Shown piece after piece: positions 54,370 to 63,828 of a stretch of 64,000 nt of DNA; position 1 is the first letter of the stretch, and each line of letters starts with the position of its first letter. Source of the stretch: Marinobacter panjinensis. Lineage in GTDB: Bacteria > Pseudomonadota > Gammaproteobacteria > Pseudomonadales > Oleiphilaceae. The DNA lies in NCBI RefSeq assembly GCF_005298175.1, contig NZ_SZYH01000001.1, forward strand, positions 124,001 to 188,000. The letters are read 5' to 3'. Both the position numbers and the translations under genes were made by a program. The notes below the pieces were generated by a model. It searched no databases. It was not told the DNA's origin and saw only the letters and a list, made by a program, of their open reading frames with translations.

Positions 54370-55926
54370 TCAGGCGGAGGGGTCCATCAGCCCGGCATAG
54401 CGAACGCCGCTCAAAAGCGCCATTTCCCGATGCCAGGTTGCCAGGTCTTCCTTGTTGAACTTGCTGAGGCTGTCGTGGCCACAGGCTCTGGCCATTACTT
54501 TCATAAGAGCGACTGAGGCCTCAAGAAAGTTTTTAAGCTGCTCAGACGACTTATCTACGTTGAGTCGTTGCCGCAAGTCCTTCCTCTGAGTTGCAATACC
54601 GGCAGGGCAGTTGTTGGTATTGCAGATTCGTGCCGCTACGCATCCGATTGACTGCATGGCACTGTTGGCTATCGCAACGCCGTCGGCTCCCAGCGCCATG
54701 GCCTTGACGAAATCAACAGGTACCCGCAAACCACCTGTCACAATCAGGGTAACCCGGCCACTGGCGCCGTGATCATCCAGGTAGCGCCGCGCGCGGGCCA
54801 GGGCGGGAATGGTGGGAACACTGATATGGTCCCGGAACATCTCGGGGGCAGCACCGGTTCCTCCGCCACGGCCATCCAGGATGATGTAATCGGCGCCGGC
54901 ATCCAGGGCAAACTGTACATCCCGTTCAATGTGGTTGGCACTGAGCTTGAAACCCACCGGGATACCGCCGGTAATCTCTCGTACCCGACTGGCGAATTGC
55001 CGGAAATCCTCCACCGACTGCAAGTCCTCAAAGGTGGGTGGGGAAATCGCATCCTCTCCCTCCCTGATACCTCGTACTTCCGAAATCCTGCCGGTGTTCT
55101 TGTTACCGGGCAGGTGGCCCCCGGTGCCTGTTTTTGCGCCTTGTCCGCCCTTGAAATGGAATGCCTGAACCTGTTTCAGAAGCTTTTCGTCATAGCCGAA
55201 TTTGGCGCTGGCCAATTCGTAGAAGTAACGGGAATTCTCCTGCTGTTCTTCTGGCAGCATGCCGCCTTCGCCAGAGCAAATGCCCGTGCCGGCCATTTCG
55301 GCACCACGTGCCAACGCTATTTTTGCCTCTTCAGATAGCGCGCCAAAGCTCATGTCAGAGACGAAGAGAGGCATGCCCAGGGTCAAAGGCTTTTTCGCTT
55401 CCGGGCCGATGACTAGCTCAGTGGCTACTTCGGCGTCTTCCATCAACGGCTTGCTGGCCAGCTGCGCCACCATGAGCTGCAGGTCATCCCAGTGTGGAAG
55501 GCTGTGGCGCGGTACGCCCATGGCTGTTGTGGGTCCGTGCGGCCCCATATTGCTCAGGCCTTCGCGGGCGAGTTGGTGGATGAACGCAACAGTTGGTTCG
55601 TCCTGCGTTGGTTTCGCCTCGGGAGAGCTAACGGAAGGCTCTTCGTCCCCGTCTTCGTCGGGCCCTTCCTTGCCCACCTCGCCCTTATCGAACCGATTGT
55701 GGGTACCATCGCAGAAAGGGGCATCGGCGGTGTACTTGCATTGGCAAAGAACCGCGTCCTCATCCTTTTCCGCCACGAAACTTTTGGGTGTGAAGTCCGT
55801 ATCGGCGTGGGAACCATCACAGAAAGGTTGGTCACCGGACCGCCCACACGTGCAGAAAAGGTACTCCTCGCCTTTCTTAAGGGAGACTTTTTTGGGTTTG
55901 TTGTCTGCGATTACGGGATTGCTCAT
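54370..55926 (-). CDS. double CDGSH iron-sulfur domain fused to FMN glutamate-synthase-like domain
   Basis: The 518-residue protein has three modules. Residues about 12-42 and 50-78 are two CDGSH iron-sulfur motifs (FCTCGRSGDQPFCDGSH and LCQCKYTADAPFCDGTH), each able to bind a 2Fe-2S cluster. An acidic linker follows. Residues about 110-510 form the FMN domain of glutamate synthase (GTGICSGEGGML, KGGQGAKTGTGGHLPG, LDGRGGGTGAAP) with a C-x5-C-x4-C 3Fe-4S motif (CVAARICNTNNC). No glutaminase domain is present, as in archaeal-type enzymes. The start has GAGGAG upstream. The native reaction is uncertain. Confidence 0.9.
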   Translation of the reverse strand: MSNPVIADNKPKKVSLKKGEEYLFCTCGRSGDQPFCDGSHADTDFTPKSFVAEKDEDAVLCQCKYTADAPFCDGTHNRFDKGEVGKEGPDEDGDEEPSVSSPEAKPTQDEPTVAFIHQLAREGLSNMGPHGPTTAMGVPRHSLPHWDDLQLMVAQLASKPLMEDAEVATELVIGPEAKKPLTLGMPLFVSDMSFGALSEEAKIALARGAEMAGTGICSGEGGMLPEEQQENSRYFYELASAKFGYDEKLLKQVQAFHFKGGQGAKTGTGGHLPGNKNTGRISEVRGIREGEDAISPPTFEDLQSVEDFRQFASRVREITGGIPVGFKLSANHIERDVQFALDAGADYIILDGRGGGTGAAPEMFRDHISVPTIPALARARRYLDDHGASGRVTLIVTGGLRVPVDFVKAMALGADGVAIANSAMQSIGCVAARICNTNNCPAGIATQRKDLRQRLNVDKSSEQLKNFLEASVALMKVMARACGHDSLSKFNKEDLATWHREMALLSGVRYAGLMDPSA

Positions 55927-56015
55927 AGGGCCGACTCCTCGAATATTTAAAAGAGTTACGGTGACGCCTGTGATGCGGATTGGCCTGCCGCGCTACTCGC
56001 GGCTGGCCAATTCAT

Positions 56016-56981
56016 TCAAAGCCCCTGGGCACCCCGGCGCAGCCAGTCATGGACAAAGGAAAGCTTGTGGCGTGCGAAATCCGAGAGCACGAAGGGATAA
56101 AGGTCCTCCAGGCCCATCGACCGGTTAACGTGATTCACACCCACCGCGATCGACGCCGCGATATGAATCAGCCGTTGGGCATCCGGTTCGGTATACGGAT
56201 CCCAGTTGGTGCCCGGAACCTGTGGTGAGGTAAGGCCTCCGGCCACGAAGCTGTCGGTAAGGTCGGTCAGGTGAAGCAAATGGGCCGTGGTCTCGGCCCA
56301 GTCCTCATGGGGGTGGGCGGAGGCATAGCTGGTCAGGTAATAATGCTTCCAGTCCTGCGGCGGACCATTCTCATAGTGATGCTGAAGCGCCCCGGGATAG
56401 CTGATGCGCTCATCACCGAACATCGCCCGGAACGCATCCAGGAAGTCCTCTCGCAAGCTCAGACGCCACCAAAGCATATGGGCGATCTCATGTCGCATAT
56501 GGCCAATCATGGTGCGGTAGGGCTCTTCAAGGGCTTCCCGGCGGGTTGTTCGAAGCACCGGATCTGCCTCGGCCACACTGATCGTCACCACGCCTTGGGC
56601 ATGCCCCATGGGTACAGGTGTGGGGCCTTCTGCGAGCATATGGAAAACGGGCCGTGCGCCCGGGTCTTCCGGACGGAACCAGTGCCAGCGGCCCAGATTG
56701 TCGAGTGCCCAGCGTTTGGCTGCCTCGGTTTGCGCCCAGTTCGGCATGGCATTATGAATGGACGGATCCGGGGCCAGCGCCGTCATGGCACAGGAGCGGC
56801 AGAAGGCGCCTTGCTCGGGCGCAATCCAGTTACAGCCAATCACATCCCGATTGGCGCAAAAGGGCGGCATGGGCAGGAAGGCCCGCGCCTGCGGATCGTA
56901 GGCGACGGGGGTTCCATCCGCGGTGGTGAGATTATCAAACCAGAGGGAGCCGGAGCCGACCGGGTTGGCGAAAACGCGCAT
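56016..56981 (-). CDS. putative zinc-binding metallopeptidase (Peptidase_Mx type)
   Basis: This 321-residue protein has no signal peptide. An N-terminal zinc-ribbon-like cysteine set (FCANRDVIGC...FCRSC, about 43-66) is followed by the metallopeptidase motif RHEIAHMLWW, with a further Glu/His set in HEDWAETTAHLLH and LIHIAASIAVGVNHVNRS. This combination matches the putative zinc-binding metallopeptidase family, whose substrates are unknown. The start at 56981 (MRVFANPVG) gives the family N-terminus; longer frames enter the intergenic gap. It is on the same strand as the preceding antiporter. Confidence 0.87.
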   Translation of the reverse strand: MRVFANPVGSGSLWFDNLTTADGTPVAYDPQARAFLPMPPFCANRDVIGCNWIAPEQGAFCRSCAMTALAPDPSIHNAMPNWAQTEAAKRWALDNLGRWHWFRPEDPGARPVFHMLAEGPTPVPMGHAQGVVTISVAEADPVLRTTRREALEEPYRTMIGHMRHEIAHMLWWRLSLREDFLDAFRAMFGDERISYPGALQHHYENGPPQDWKHYYLTSYASAHPHEDWAETTAHLLHLTDLTDSFVAGGLTSPQVPGTNWDPYTEPDAQRLIHIAASIAVGVNHVNRSMGLEDLYPFVLSDFARHKLSFVHDWLRRGAQGL

Positions 56982-57045
56982 AAGTAAAGTCTTCCAGCTG
57001 AATGAACTTCGAGTATAGGAACCTTCGGCCGCCGGTGTCCAATTC

Positions 57046-58338
57046 TCAGCTGGTCGATTTCCGCGCACGCCAGAAGCGGGCTATTGCGGGCTTGACGCTC
57101 ACGCCATGAACCACGATCGACAAGGCTACTACCACCAGGGTCAGATGAATCAACTCCAGTGCGATCTCTTCTGGCAGTCCATGCTGGATGGCATACATCA
57201 GGTAGTAGAGTGAGCCGATGCCACGCACCCCGAACCAGCCTGCAAGGTTACGCATACGCATGGGGGCGTTGGTCCCGAGCAAGCCGATATGGACACTGAT
57301 TGGCCGCGCGACAAAGAACAGGAATGCCGCGAACCCAACGGCGCGCCAGCTCCAGGAGTCCCAGAAAAGCGAGCCACCAATCAATAACACCAACACGATC
57401 TCGGCCAGCCTTTCCAGGTGCTCGTTGAATGCCAGCGAGCTCTGATGCACGTGGGCGATAGCTTGGGGCTTCTCGCCCGGCAGTGCTTCTCCGGATGTAG
57501 GGTCTGAGTACCGTTGCATGAGGCCGGCCAGTTTCAACTCCGTATGCCGTAACGCCACGGCTGCGCTGAATACCGCCAGAAAGCCCCAGGCATTCACCAA
57601 CAGGCTGGCACCATAGGCAAATGCAATCAGCCCCAGGCCCAGAAAACTCTCAAGAAACTCGGAATGGGTAAACGTGGTTCGCAGTCTCTGCACCAGCCAG
57701 CCAACGGCGTAGCCAGCGAGGACGCCAATGCCAATCCCCGCACCGGTAGCCCAGGCCACATCAACCACCAGCCAGCGCAAACCGTCATCGCCAAGATCGT
57801 GGAGGCCCAGCAGGCCAAGCCCGAGCATGATAAAGGGAAAGGCGCTGCCGTCGTTGATACCGGCCTCGCAGGTCAGGGCAAACCGCAGTTGGTCCGGATC
57901 ATCGGCGTGGCGAACCTGCACCTCCGTGGCAAGCACGGGGTCGGTCGGGGCCACCACAGCACCGAGCAGGACGGCGGCACCGAGGGGCAGCGCGAGCCAG
58001 TAATAACCAAAGAGCGCCACCAGGCCAACGGTCAGCGTCATTGAAACAACCGCCAGTTGCAGGGGATTGCGCCAGCGCTTGAAGGTGACCGGTGCGGGCA
58101 TCTTCACTCCCGCACAGTACAGCGAAATCAGCACGGCGATTTCAGTCAGCAACTCAAGCAGCGCTGACTCTTCCAGCGGATTGAAATGGAACAGGCCGAA
58201 GCCCATGGGGCCGACCACAAAGCCGATGAAGAGATACACAATGGCTGAGGTGGCCGGTACGGTTTTGATGTAGGAAGCGGTGAAGCCCACTACCAATAGC
58301 AGCGAGCCAAGTAAGATAAACCAGGTAGCGGTGGTCAT
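57046..58338 (-). CDS. cation:proton antiporter, CPA1 (NhaP-like)
   Basis: A 430-residue inner-membrane antiporter with about eleven to twelve transmembrane segments. Transport-core motifs are VAPTDPVLATEVQ and EAGINDGSAFPF, the latter the Asn-Asp pair typical of CPA1 sodium (or potassium)/proton exchangers. The frame is open to 58377, but the methionine at 58338 (MTTATWF) gives the natural membrane-domain start. A role in sodium tolerance or pH control would suit a marine organism and is a family inference. Confidence 0.9.
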   Translation of the reverse strand: MTTATWFILLGSLLLVVGFTASYIKTVPATSAIVYLFIGFVVGPMGFGLFHFNPLEESALLELLTEIAVLISLYCAGVKMPAPVTFKRWRNPLQLAVVSMTLTVGLVALFGYYWLALPLGAAVLLGAVVAPTDPVLATEVQVRHADDPDQLRFALTCEAGINDGSAFPFIMLGLGLLGLHDLGDDGLRWLVVDVAWATGAGIGIGVLAGYAVGWLVQRLRTTFTHSEFLESFLGLGLIAFAYGASLLVNAWGFLAVFSAAVALRHTELKLAGLMQRYSDPTSGEALPGEKPQAIAHVHQSSLAFNEHLERLAEIVLVLLIGGSLFWDSWSWRAVGFAAFLFFVARPISVHIGLLGTNAPMRMRNLAGWFGVRGIGSLYYLMYAIQHGLPEEIALELIHLTLVVVALSIVVHGVSVKPAIARFWRARKSTS

Positions 58339-58509
58339 GGATAGCTCATCGTAGAACGTCGGTGCACCCCAAAACATAGGGCTCAGGAGCCGCTCACGAT
58401 GCGCTCTTCAATGGCTCATTACCAGACTGTGCGAATTAAATCGCAGTAAAGGCGCGTTCGTTTCCCGACGACTCCGTACCCTCTGCACCGCTCGAGCCTG
58501 TTCCCAAAA

Positions 58510-59037
58510 TCACTCTACGGTGATAGTGATCTTTTCCGACATAACCGGAGGCTCGTGCGGCACGTGCATGTGGTCCCCCAGGAGCAGTTGCAGGGTATGT
58601 TCACCGGGCTCCAGTTCCAGATCGGTACTGGTCTGGCCACCACCGAAGTGAACTACCTGTTCCGTAGAAGGCAGTGGCGCATCCATGGGCGGCAGCTCAT
58701 CCAGATCGACCAGCAGGTGGTGGTGGCCGCTATTCTCATCGTCAGTACCCGCCTTGGCAACGTTCATACCTTCCAGCGCGAACTCCACAGTCACCGGACT
58801 GGTCACGGTAGCACCATCCTCCGGGATCACTATGGCCACTTCGGCATCTGCCGGCGCACTCGTGCGCTCACTGGAAGTGGTTTCAGTGGCGCCTTCTGTT
58901 TCATCGGTGGTTTCATCCGTTGTCGCCTGGTTCTGCGACATGGGTTGTTCTTCCTCACTGCTATCGGAACATCCCTGCAGCAAAAAACCGGTGGTCAACA
59001 ATACGCCGATCAGCGAGATCTTTAATGGAGCGTGCAT
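58510..59037 (-). CDS. DUF4399 lipoprotein
   Basis: A 175-residue lipoprotein with signal MHAPLKISLIGVLLTTGFLL and lipobox LQGC. After a Thr/Glu-rich linker (about 28-65) comes the DUF4399 domain: FALEGMNVAKAG, SGHHHLLVDLDELPP and the histidine-rich HTLQLLLGDHMHVPH. The repeated HHH and HMH patterns suggest metal binding. The family has no established function. It stands alone between the two antiporters and the racemase. Confidence 0.9.
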   Translation of the reverse strand: MHAPLKISLIGVLLTTGFLLQGCSDSSEEEQPMSQNQATTDETTDETEGATETTSSERTSAPADAEVAIVIPEDGATVTSPVTVEFALEGMNVAKAGTDDENSGHHHLLVDLDELPPMDAPLPSTEQVVHFGGGQTSTDLELEPGEHTLQLLLGDHMHVPHEPPVMSEKITITVE

Positions 59038-59194
59038 GGCAAAATCCTCCTTGTGCCATTGATGGGGCGGGAAGAGCCGGCCCAGCCATTGGCTGCGGCT
59101 GTCCCTGGTGCAGTTACACGCTTTAAATTAACAAAAAGCAGAAGATGAAAAACTGCACAGTAATGCGGCAGGTATGTGATGCGGACTATTCCGT

Positions 59195-59890
59195 TCACTG
59201 CCCCGAAAGTGCCTGCTTAACCGCCTGGGCGGCATGAATTTCCGTAGTGTCGTACAGCGGAACAGAGGTATCTGCCTGGCGGATCAGCAGGCCGATTTCG
59301 GTGCACCCCAGAATCACCGCCTGTGCACCGCGTTCTGAAAGCGATGCGACAATATCGAGATAGGCCTGACGGGAATCCGGGTTAATCTCGCCCTGGCACA
59401 ACTCCTCGTAGATGACCCGGTGAACTGAATCCCGCTGGGCCTGATCCGGTATGAGCACTTCAATGCCTGCTGCTTCCAGGCGCTCGCGGTAAAACGCCTG
59501 CTCCATGGTAAACCGAGTGCCGAGCAGGCCCACGTGAGTGACGCGATCCTGCTCCAGCACTTGTGCTGTGGCATCGGCAATATGGAGAAGGGGCAGACGA
59601 ACAGCCTGTTCAATTTCTGGCGCCACCTTGTGCATGGTGTTGGTGCCAATTACCAGGAAATCTGCGCCGGCTTTTTGCAATGACAGAGCCGCGTCGGAAA
59701 GTATCCGGGCGGTCTCGGCCCAGTCGCCCCTGTGCTGAAGCGCTTCGATCTCGGCAAAATCGACACTGTAGAGCACCAGTTTTGCCGAGTGCAGCCCTCC
59801 CAGGCGGGCTTTCACACCCTCATTGATCAGGCGGTAATAGGTTTGAGTCGATTCCCAGCTCATGCCGCCGAGAAGGCCAATGGTTTTCAT
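59195..59890 (-). CDS. aspartate/glutamate racemase family protein (YgeA type)
   Basis: A cytosolic cofactor-independent racemase fold of 231 residues. It starts KTIGLLGGMSWESTQTYYRLIN, the diagnostic opening. The first catalytic position is Thr83 in GTNTMHKV and the second Cys196 in LGCTEIGLLI. A Thr/Cys pair rather than Cys/Cys is known from E. coli YgeA-type L-aspartate/glutamate racemases, so the missing first cysteine is subgroup-typical and not damage. The likely product is a D-amino acid, though the substrate is not certain. Confidence 0.9.
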   Translation of the reverse strand: MKTIGLLGGMSWESTQTYYRLINEGVKARLGGLHSAKLVLYSVDFAEIEALQHRGDWAETARILSDAALSLQKAGADFLVIGTNTMHKVAPEIEQAVRLPLLHIADATAQVLEQDRVTHVGLLGTRFTMEQAFYRERLEAAGIEVLIPDQAQRDSVHRVIYEELCQGEINPDSRQAYLDIVASLSERGAQAVILGCTEIGLLIRQADTSVPLYDTTEIHAAQAVKQALSGQ

Positions 59891-59905
59891 AACAACCTCC
59901 CTTTT

Positions 59906-61105
59906 CTAACGTAAAACCCGCTTCACAAGTACCGGGCCAAACAGCTCAAACACAATGGTAGAGGCAACCACCACCGGGAGAATAGAATCTCGGTATTCCG
60001 GAAAGCGTTCCGCGGCCAGCAGTGCCATACCGATCGCTACGCCTGCCTGCGGGGTCAGGGCCAGGCCGATATTCCGGGGTAGTGCCTCGTGCCTTGCCGG
60101 GCTGAACATTACTGCAAAATAGCCCCCCAACACCCGGCCGGCCAGACGCAGCAAAACATAGGCGAGTGTCAGCAGTATGGCGTCATCCACCCTGTAAAGA
60201 TCAATGCTGGCTCCGGAAAGCACAAAGAAGAACACCAGAAATGGCCATTCAATATGCTCAATCTCCCGGAATGACCGGGTATGGTGGTAGGCCAGATTGG
60301 CCACCAGGCTTCCGGCAATCATGGAGGCAAGCAGGGCGGAGACACCCAGCAGCGAGGAAAGCCCGGCCAGTAACAGTATTATCGCAATGGCTTCCACCTG
60401 AGTGGGCTCCCCTGATTTGAGGCGGCCTGTCAGCCATGCGGCTGGCAGGCCAATGGCGACCCCCAGTAATATCGCACCGCCCATCTCCCACAGGGCATGC
60501 AGCAAAGCAACATTCCCATCAGCTCCAATCACCCAGCCGAGAACGGACATGCTCAGCCCGAAAACGATAATGCCCCAGGCATCATCAATAGCAACAATAC
60601 CCAGCAATATCCTGGGCACCAGTCCGGCGCTCCCTCTCTCGCGAACCGACTCGCTCACAGCGGCAGGATCTGTTGCCACTGAAATAGCCGCCAGCGATAC
60701 GGCAACCACAAGGGGAAACCCCAGAACCACCAAGCCGGCACCTACCAGGAGACCGCCGCCGATAATCACGAACAGGGAAATCACCAGAATCAGTGGGCCA
60801 GTGTTGCGTAGTCGGCGCAGTTCCAGCTCACTGCCCAGCAGAAAAGCCACCATCACCAGCGCGAGCTGGATCAGCGGCTCACTCAGCCCACCCAGGACAT
60901 CACCATTCTGACCACCTATCCACACCTGTTGAACGAAGGCGATAGCAATGCCCACCAGCATCAGAATGGAAATCCGCGGAACCCTTGTGCGATGGGCAAG
61001 GGCGTCAGCAAAAATGCTGGCGGACAGAATAACGCCCAGCAGGATGATGTTCAGGGTAGCCTGGGAAGCCCCAATGGGCAGCCAGTGGGGGAGGTTCTCA
61101 ATCAT
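59906..61105 (-). CDS. cation:proton antiporter, CPA2-like
   Basis: A membrane protein of 399 residues with about twelve transmembrane segments. The paired-aspartate motif GIVAIDDAWGII and SVATDPAAVSESVRERG place it with CPA2-type exchangers, some of which move more than one proton per cation. I chose the methionine at 61105 (MIENLPHWLP), which has GAGG upstream; a frame open to 61150 adds a non-conserved stretch. It is on the same strand as the racemase, 15 bases upstream of that gene. Confidence 0.88.
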   Translation of the reverse strand: MIENLPHWLPIGASQATLNIILLGVILSASIFADALAHRTRVPRISILMLVGIAIAFVQQVWIGGQNGDVLGGLSEPLIQLALVMVAFLLGSELELRRLRNTGPLILVISLFVIIGGGLLVGAGLVVLGFPLVVAVSLAAISVATDPAAVSESVRERGSAGLVPRILLGIVAIDDAWGIIVFGLSMSVLGWVIGADGNVALLHALWEMGGAILLGVAIGLPAAWLTGRLKSGEPTQVEAIAIILLLAGLSSLLGVSALLASMIAGSLVANLAYHHTRSFREIEHIEWPFLVFFFVLSGASIDLYRVDDAILLTLAYVLLRLAGRVLGGYFAVMFSPARHEALPRNIGLALTPQAGVAIGMALLAAERFPEYRDSILPVVVASTIVFELFGPVLVKRVLR

Positions 61106-61319
61106 CTGGACGCCTCGATATGATCCTTTGACGAAATAATCCATCACCACCGTCGGTGAGGATTGCCAGGCGGTTTACTGGCGGCCTGTTCAGAGAGTTA
61201 ATAGAGAGATAGTGCCATCGGCTAGTAAACGCAGATTCCCATGACTAGAGTTAAGATAGCAGCTTGGCCACGGATCAGAATCGTCCCCTACACACTGCCA
61301 TCGTAAACAGGGAATTGTT

Positions 61320-62132
61320 ATGACGACAAGCAGTAACACACCGGATCACCGTGATGCGATCACCATCCTGGCACGGGCAGGGTATGGAGCCCGGGGTATT
61401 GTCTATCTGCTGGTAGGCGGGCTGGCTGCGTTGGCTGTTGTCGGGCAGGGCGGGCAGACGACCGGTAGCCGTGGTGCTCTCGAGCGAATTTTGTTTGCAC
61501 CCTGGGGTGACGTGCTGCTCGGAATCATGGTTGTCGGCCTCCTGGGATTCGCCCTTTGGCGCGCCATCCAGGCGATCAAGGATACCGATCATCACGGCAT
61601 GGATACCAAGGGCATTGTGGTCCGTGCCGCCCTCCTGATAAGCGCCATGACTCACATCATGCTCGCATTCTTTGCAGTCAGCCTGATATTTACCCTGGAC
61701 AGTTCGTCCGGCGGTTCGGGCAGCGGGTCCAAAGACGCCGCTACCTGGTTGATGAGTCAGACCTTTGGTCGGTGGCTGGTTGCGGCGGTGGGGGTCGCAC
61801 TTGTGGGAGCCGGGGTCGCCCACGTGATCAAAGCAGTGAAAACGCAGTTTGACCGCCACTTCAACATGCCGACGCAGGTCAAGTATTGGGCTTATCCCAT
61901 CTGCCGGTTTGGCCTGATAATCCGCGGACTGGTTTTCGCGATCGTTGGCGCCTTTTTTATCATGGCGGCTTACCAGTTCGATCCCGATGAGGCCGGCGGT
62001 ATCGCCGAAGTCTTCACCATGATACGCAGTCAGATATTCGGTCAGACCCTGCTGGTACTGGTCGCCTCAGGTTTGTTCGCTTTCGGCATCTATAGCCTGC
62101 TGGAAGCAATATACCGCCGCATCCATCCGTAG
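61320..62132 (+). CDS. DUF1206 membrane protein
   Basis: A 270-residue inner-membrane protein with six transmembrane segments arranged as three two-helix repeats. Each repeat begins with an R-x-G-x-x-A/V-R-G motif: RAGYGARGIVYLLVGG (about 20), a middle repeat near KGIVVRAALLISAMTH and a last one near FGLIIRGLVFAIVG. This is the DUF1206 family, of unknown function. It stands upstream of a DedA-type protein on the same strand, with 18 bases between them. Confidence 0.88.
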   Translation: MTTSSNTPDHRDAITILARAGYGARGIVYLLVGGLAALAVVGQGGQTTGSRGALERILFAPWGDVLLGIMVVGLLGFALWRAIQAIKDTDHHGMDTKGIVVRAALLISAMTHIMLAFFAVSLIFTLDSSSGGSGSGSKDAATWLMSQTFGRWLVAAVGVALVGAGVAHVIKAVKTQFDRHFNMPTQVKYWAYPICRFGLIIRGLVFAIVGAFFIMAAYQFDPDEAGGIAEVFTMIRSQIFGQTLLVLVASGLFAFGIYSLLEAIYRRIHP

Positions 62133-62150
62133 GCAGGAAGCCGTTTCACT

Positions 62151-62753
62151 ATGAAATTCAGGTCCAGACGTGCACAGCGTTGGTTCGATCGCATAAACGA
62201 TTCCCGCCACATGATGTGGTTTCTGGGGGTGGTGTCTTTCCTGGAAACCATCATCGTTCCCATACCGATTGAAGTGGTGCTGATCCCTTTAATGGCACTC
62301 AACCGGGATTGCATCTGGCGGTTGGCTGCAGCGACCACCCTCGGCTGCCTGGTGGCGGCGTTGGTGGGCTATGGGGTGGGCATGGCGCTGTACCAGTCCG
62401 TGGGTATCTGGTTCATTGAAAGCATGGGAATGCAGAGTGGCTACGAGTCCTTTCAGACATTCTTCGATCAGCACGGCTTTGTGGCGATACTTGCCCTCGG
62501 TATAGTGCCCGTTCCGTTTCAGATTGCCATGATCACTGCAGGCGCGGCCGGCTACCCGATTTACCTGTTTGTACTGGCGGCTCTGATTGCCCGCGGTATC
62601 CGTTACTACGGCCTGGCGTGGCTGATCCTGCGGTTCGGCAAGCGGGCAGAAGATCTATGGCGGCGCCATGCGGTGATCGCCAGTCTCGCCGCAGCTGCTG
62701 TCCTGATCGCCATCTCGCTGGGGTTGCAGGCCCTGGCGAACAGAATAATATAG
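62151..62753 (+). CDS. DedA/VTT-family membrane protein (YqaA-like)
   Basis: A 200-residue protein with the SNARE-associated/VTT membrane fold. The re-entrant motif FLETIIVPIPIEVVLIPLMALNR and the second loop GIVPVPFQIAMITAGAAGYP are those of the YqaA branch. DedA relatives flip lipid carriers such as undecaprenyl phosphate or phosphatidylethanolamine; for YqaA the substrate is not settled. The start at 62151 has AGGAAG upstream. It probably shares a transcript with the DUF1206 gene. Confidence 0.88.
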   Translation: MKFRSRRAQRWFDRINDSRHMMWFLGVVSFLETIIVPIPIEVVLIPLMALNRDCIWRLAAATTLGCLVAALVGYGVGMALYQSVGIWFIESMGMQSGYESFQTFFDQHGFVAILALGIVPVPFQIAMITAGAAGYPIYLFVLAALIARGIRYYGLAWLILRFGKRAEDLWRRHAVIASLAAAAVLIAISLGLQALANRII

Positions 62754-62875
62754 GGAAGCGCTTTCTCTCGTCAGGCTGCGCTCGTAAACCAGTGGCTTTT
62801 ACGACTTGTATACCCAGGCGGCTATCCCCAGCATTGGTTTATAAGTCCGTTTGTAATGGAGAAAAGCCAGATTCC

Positions 62876-63115
62876 ATGGAACCTGTCACCAAGAAACCCT
62901 GCATCGACATCTGCGAGTTCAACAAGAAAGCTGTCTGTAAGGCCTGCGGCCGCACCCGGCAGGAGAAAAAAGAGTGGAAACAGCTGTCCCCCGACGAAAA
63001 ACAGGCCATCTGGACGCGTATCCTCGAATCTCACGGTTCAGGCAAGGGCAAAACGCCCAGGGCGTTGCGGGACCTTTACGAAAAGGCCAGGCGTAAACAG
63101 CGCGAAAAAGCCTGA
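62876..63115 (+). CDS. DUF1289 domain protein
   Basis: The product is 79 residues. The cysteine set PCIDICEFNKKAVCKACGRT followed by EKKEWKQLSPDEKQAIW is the DUF1289 signature, probably a small metal- or Fe-S-binding domain. The tail is basic. An in-frame longer start near 62618 would overlap the DedA-type gene and lacks similarity; the ATG at 62876 begins MEPVTKKPC. Its ribosome-binding site (GGAG) is about 15 bases away, so the start is a little uncertain. Confidence 0.82.
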   Translation: MEPVTKKPCIDICEFNKKAVCKACGRTRQEKKEWKQLSPDEKQAIWTRILESHGSGKGKTPRALRDLYEKARRKQREKA

Positions 63116-63234
63116 CCTGCAATTCCTGTCTTCTTCAGGGCGCGTTCTGCAGCCGGATTTCATCAATTTTGTTCAATACCCGTTCCGACGTTCAGTGCAG
63201 ACTCCGCTTCTGACCTGAACGGAGAACACTACCA

Positions 63235-63828
63235 ATGAGCCTTTCCCTGATTCTGCCCATGTCCGCCTTTGCCCTGGCGGCGTCCATATCCCCGGGGCCG
63301 GTCAACCTCGTGTGCCTGAGCAGTGGAACCCGCTACCCGGTTTCCCGGGGGCTGATCTTTGTGACAGGCGCCACCCTGGGCTTTATCGCCTTGTTTATTG
63401 CCGTGGGAATGGGGCTTTACTCGTTGCTGAACGCAGTGCCGGCTTTCGAAGAGTTGCTGCGATGGGGCGGCGTCGCCTTCCTGCTGTACCTGAGCCTGAA
63501 GCTGGCCATGGACAGCGGCCGCCTGCCGGAGACCGCTACAGAAAAGGCACCTGGCTTCGGAACAGGAGCGCTGATGCAGTGGCTCAACCCAAAAGCCTGG
63601 CTGGCCTCGGCGTCCGGCATCGGTGCCTATACCAGTGCAAACGACCTGCAGGAGATTCTGCTGTTCGCCTCGTTGTACCTGCCCATATGCTGGTTATCGC
63701 TGGCCTGCTGGGTATACGCCGGAGCCTTTCTGCGCCGATTTGTTCAACGGCCGTTGGTCCTGGTAACCGTAAACCGGATACTGGCCTTACTGCTCGCCGC
63801 CAGTTGCCTGTATCTCGTGATCGGGTGA
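63235..63828 (+). CDS. LysE-family amino-acid exporter
   Basis: A 197-residue exporter of the LysE/RhtB superfamily with about six transmembrane segments. The opening FALAASISPGPVNLVCLSSGTRYPVSRGLIFVTGATLGF is diagnostic (SPGPVN), and the QWLNPKAWL motif in the centre is conserved. The substrate is an amino acid or related compound but cannot be read. It converges with an AraC-type regulator, overlapping by 42 bases; LysE exporters often have a linked regulator. Confidence 0.92.
   Translation: MSLSLILPMSAFALAASISPGPVNLVCLSSGTRYPVSRGLIFVTGATLGFIALFIAVGMGLYSLLNAVPAFEELLRWGGVAFLLYLSLKLAMDSGRLPETATEKAPGFGTGALMQWLNPKAWLASASGIGAYTSANDLQEILLFASLYLPICWLSLACWVYAGAFLRRFVQRPLVLVTVNRILALLLAASCLYLVIG

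Noticed and set aside
59195..59890. Inactivated racemase because the first catalytic cysteine is missing
   Set aside because: Thr83 with Cys196 is the normal arrangement of the YgeA-type subgroup.
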